DNA of 64,000 nucleotides, from the NCBI RefSeq assembly GCF_004027225.2, contig NC_044284.2, positions 44,750,420-44,814,419 of the forward strand, read 5' to 3'. Within the stretch, counting starts at the first letter, position 1. Every line of letters starts with the position of its first letter. The DNA is from Strigops habroptila. Its lineage: Eukaryota; Chordata; Aves; Psittaciformes; Psittacidae. Both the position numbers and the translations under genes were made by a program. The notes beneath the pieces were generated by a model. It had not been told where the DNA came from. It was given only the letters and a program-made list of their open reading frames with translations, and did not search any database. Below, one piece after another: positions 60,814-64,000 of this stretch.

Positions 60814-60951
60814 TTAAAGGATCTGTCATACTGAAGTCTGCTTTGACAAACTGGGAAGCCTCTTCTGTGTAGGATTGAAATAGACATTTGACAATTCTGA
60901 ATAAAAACTAAGGCAAAAATGGCCGTCATAGATCCTTATCAACACATTGTG
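60814..60951 (+). other. PLA2G4A: PLA2G4A exon with the start codon
   Basis: Acceptor TTTATGCAATAG before 60814 after a T-rich tract, and a strong donor GTG|GTAAGT at 60951/60952. The first 105 bases are untranslated. No other in-frame ATG precedes the coding start at 60919. The exon ends on a codon boundary after residue 11. Confidence 0.85.
60919..60951 (+). CDS. PLA2G4A: Cytosolic phospholipase A2 alpha, first 11 residues (partial)
   Basis: ATG at 60919 opens MAVIDPYQHIV and is followed by a consensus splice donor. The conserved N-terminus of vertebrate cPLA2-alpha is M-x-x-IDPYQHI, leading into the C2 domain, which starts on the next exon and lies beyond 64000. The enzyme is cytosolic. 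Its C2 domain brings it to ER, Golgi and nuclear-envelope membranes on calcium rise, and its Ser/Asp dyad cleaves arachidonate from the sn-2 position. It thus feeds the COX-2 enzyme encoded by the divergent neighbour PTGS2. The start context AAAAATGG has the important A at -3 and G at +4. Only 33 coding bases are in the window, so the call rests on this short but distinctive motif, the splice site and the known gene order. Confidence 0.88.
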
Positions 60952-62334
60952 GTAAGTAGCTTTGAATCTTACCTGTACTCTGTCTTATATATACTGTCTG
61001 GTATAATGTACCATATGAGAACTTGCTCAAAATAAGCATGCAGCATTAGAGTTATTAATTCCTTAGAGAAATGTTAAGTGTGGTTAGAGCATAATGGAAG
61101 CATGGTTAGAGCAAATTTCTTCAGGAATTCTACTGAAATTAGAAAGATTCAGGCTAGCTTTTTGAAGGCATGCCATGGCTTTGGGTGTCGTTGCTCATGT
61201 GTCAAAATGGAATACGAGCTCCTAGCAACCCCCTCATGGATATGATGTTGTAGGGTATTGTTCTAAAGGACATGCCTATTCAATGTGTTTCACCAAAGGT
61301 CCTGCAGTTGACTATTTCATACAAGTTTTTGCACAATGATTGTCAAACTGAAATGTAATCTACAAAAGTAACATCATGTGTCTAACTTTCTCCCTTACAG
61401 TACAATTTTTTTGTATAATTCTAATTACCAAATAACTCTTTTTCTCTTTTCCTCAGCATGGATAGAGAGATAAGTCTGCAATTTTTGATCTTTAAATTTT
61501 AAGCTAGTGTGTATCAGTGATGTTGATTCAAAGAGAATTTTCAAAATATAACCTGCAAACTCTAGGTATCAATGGAATGACCTGTGCCACTCAACAACAT
61601 ACTGCACCCGAAAGCTCCTGCTCCCTCCTTCCTGCTTTATTCCAGTGTTCCTGCTGCATCCCTTGTACCAGCTATCAAATGCATGTTATTGGCGTGAGCC
61701 AATTGACCTTGCTGAATTTGCAGAAAAAGTTAGATGGCAAAGTTTCATTCTCTGCTGTCAGAAGTGACTTGAGGAAAGAATACAACCATGTGAGAATAAT
61801 CTGTATAAGTAGAGAAGTAGGGGCAAGGTAAGGAGAAGTGGGAGCAGAACTGCCCTTTGTATGGCAAGCCAGTGCAGAGGCTCAGCAGCTTTTTGAATGT
61901 TAGCTTCTGGCTGTAATACTCACACGTGTCTTTGCTTGAGTGGCTTTCCAAAGTAAACAGTGAAATTCAATTCCTACTCAAACTGAAATCTTGAAACAAG
62001 CTGGGTGTGTTCATATGAAGCACTTTCCCTAACAGTCCCATAACCTCACATCAGGAAAAGTGATACGTACTCAAAGATAGTTACCGTACACTTGTTGTAA
62101 TGTTGACCTTTTACACAGCTAAAAATACAGCATATACTTCCTCGAAATGATCCCTTATCAGTTATGTGGTTTCTACCCCACACAGTCATATCCTTTACAT
62201 GAATTTTCAGCCAGCAGATGTCAAACTGGTGTTTTACTCACTCCGTAGTTCTGTGAACACTGCTGTAAAGACAAGTTTCAGGTTAATGTCTGTGTTTAGG
62301 TGTTGAAACACCAAGTTACTCCTTTCTGCATCAG

Positions 62335-62347
62335 TGCCCTCTCCTGG
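62335..62347 (-). promoter_or_regulatory. CTCF-like motif, minus orientation
   Basis: TGCCCTCTCCTGG matches the reverse complement of the CTCF core (YGCCMYCTRSTGG) with one mismatch. Its orientation is opposite to the better match at 29221. Confidence 0.3.
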
Positions 62348-63269
62348 ATGGAATGCTTCATTTGATCTGTACCTTTATGGGTGCTCTGAGGCACTTAGTT
62401 AAATTTCATTGAATCATTCACACGAAAGATCTTTTTTGATACCAATATATATACTATAATGAACAAAATGGAACATTAGAAATGTACACAGTCCTCTGGC
62501 AATGTTGAACTCTTGCTGTGGGAATGTTGCTAATGTCAGCACAATGCTAATGCAAGAGTTGATCCTATAACTGCTTGAAAAGTGAATGGAAGTTTCTGAG
62601 ATTTCTTATTTGAAAATTGAAATTGCTTATGAAAGACTTGAAGGAATAAAAGAAAGCATTCATAAAGTTACTGCAGGTACAGACAGTATCTATATCAAAT
62701 GTTTTTGGATTCAGAGAATAAAGAATTAAGATGTGTAATGTGCCTTCAGTAACATTGATATGGGAGATAAATATTATAACAGTGGGAAAAATCACTTCAA
62801 GACAAAATTTGTGTGTGCATGCACAAATGTTTGTCTTAATTATAATACCCTGTGAAAGAAGAGCATGGACTTTATGAAAATTTTTTTACTTAAGAAAACA
62901 GGCAAACTTTCATTTGTCCTGCTTAATCATCAGCTCAAGTGTCCTTAAAGTTAAGAAAGTCTAAGCAGTAAATACTTATTACACAATCTTATCTATACCA
63001 GACCTTCCTGACGGGTATTTTGTGTGCAAGTATATCTCCTGATTGGGTTACATTTTGTGACTCAGCATTCTGGGGAATGAAAAATATTATATTAATGCAT
63101 GCAAATCCCTTGCTTTCTCAGTAAGCACAAAAGGTTCATAGGTAAAACCTGATTGTGTTACAAGAGATCTTAGCGCATTGTTCTGTTTTCTAGTCCTTTA
63201 GTGGGGAAGGTGGTGGCATTTATGTACATACAAATACAGTGATATGTAAAATAGAGGAAATCAGATAGT

Positions 63270-63362
63270 TAGGGAAATTTTAGTGTGAGGGGGAAGAAAA
63301 GCAGGCAAAGGTGGGAGAGGAACAAAGGAGGCAGAGGGAGGAGTTAGAAGAGATGAAGAGGT
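63270..63362. repeat. Purine-rich (GA) tract
   Basis: Nearly all purine on the plus strand with AGGGAGG/GGGAGAGG blocks. Polypurine tracts of this kind can form triplex structures and bind GAGA-type factors. Confidence 0.75.
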
Positions 63363-63903
63363 GTGGTATGAGAACAGGAGATACTGAAGCATGGCTGTAC
63401 AGGGTACTTGGAAATTGAACCAGTAAAGGGTGAATACTGTCCATAGGAGTTTCCATAATTCAGAAAATCTGTGTTCAGAGAGGGCATATTTTCACTTTTT
63501 TCCTCCTTTCTTCTCAAAATTCATGGAGAAAGAGGAAGTGAAATGAAACGCATGGAAAGCTAGATGACTGAGTGCTAGGAGTTAGGTTTTTGATTAACTT
63601 GTGAGCTTCTGAAATTTTTAACCTGGTTTAGATTTTTAAAGGTGTGCAGATGTTGCTTCACTTGGTGTTGCAACATGTAAGTGATTTATATACCATCGTC
63701 TATTTTTCAGAATAATTGAGGAGTTGCAATGTACAGATTTTTATCAAGGCTTAAGGTGAACTAAAGTCACTTTACAAAATGCAGCTTTGTCATCTAAACT
63801 AGCAAGGGCTGGATTTCTAAAGGTATCCATAGTCAGTACATTTCTTACGGTATTTTCAGGGAGCATCTAACTTCTTTAGAGCTCAGTCTTTCCGAAAACT
63901 AAC

Positions 63904-63941
63904 AAAAAAAAAAAAGGGGGGGGAAAAAAAAAAAAAAAAAA
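63904..63941. repeat. A12-G8-A18 homopolymer block
   Basis: Three contiguous homopolymers on the plus strand. The exact lengths are likely to be error-prone in any sequencing read. Confidence 0.95.
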
Positions 63942-64000
63942 GGAAAATGCTTTTGAAAGTTGTGCTAGCTGTCAATTTAGGCCTTTAGATACTTTTAGAA

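Larger units (their letters stand above)
60952..64000 (+). other. PLA2G4A: PLA2G4A first coding intron (partial)
   Basis: It starts with the donor at 60952. I found no sequence for the next exon (the start of the C2 domain), so the intron extends past the edge. It contains a CTCF-like motif at 62335-62347, a purine-rich tract at 63270-63362 and an A/G/A homopolymer block at 63904-63941. Confidence 0.75.

Noticed and set aside
61500-61835. Possible second coding exon of PLA2G4A in the 104-codon frame
   Set aside because: Its translation has no likeness to the C2 domain expected after residue 11, and splice sites are not in place.

Overview
This is vertebrate, almost certainly bird, nuclear DNA. 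The evidence is a complete ten-exon gene on the minus strand that reads as PTGS2 (cyclooxygenase-2), several fragments of the CR1 LINE family that dominates avian genomes, long AT-rich non-coding stretches and two CpG islands. The PTGS2 product is closest, from memory, to avian COX-2 but is not identical to the chicken protein, so a non-chicken bird is likely. I cannot name the species. Nothing prokaryotic (operons, CRISPR, insertion sequences) is present.

Layout: 1-437 is a CR1 fragment running off the left edge, and 438-5207 is gene-free. PTGS2 occupies about 13190 down to about 5208 on the minus strand: TATA promoter and CpG island near 13.0-13.7 kb, coding exons between 13117 and 7523, and a roughly 2.3 kb 3'UTR with an AU-rich element directly after the stop codon. 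From 13.7 to 47.4 kb I see no gene, only CR1 copies (17.9, 29.9, 34.6, 42.6 and 46.7 kb), simple repeats and a few small inverted repeats. At 47.43-48.34 kb lies an isolated CpG island holding a (CCG)18 repeat, an overlapping NF-Y/Sp1 promoter motif and a small ORF with an ideal start context. It is a candidate remote promoter of the next gene or of an undescribed transcript. From 48.3 to 60.5 kb only repeats are recognisable, including a CR1 reverse-transcriptase fragment with an open frame at 58.9-59.3 kb. At 60.6-60.95 kb, on the plus strand, are the 5' exons of PLA2G4A (cytosolic phospholipase A2 alpha): a candidate non-coding exon and the exon carrying the start codon. The rest of that gene lies beyond the right edge.

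The two genes are head to head and belong to one pathway: cPLA2-alpha releases arachidonate from membrane phospholipids and COX-2 converts it to prostaglandin H2. This neighbour pair is also known in mammals, where the gap is larger. The window is therefore best read as the bird version of the PTGS2-PLA2G4A locus. I found no convincing new biological system. The least explained elements are the 47.4-48.3 kb CpG island with its trinucleotide repeat and the regulatory substitutions in the PTGS2 promoter.
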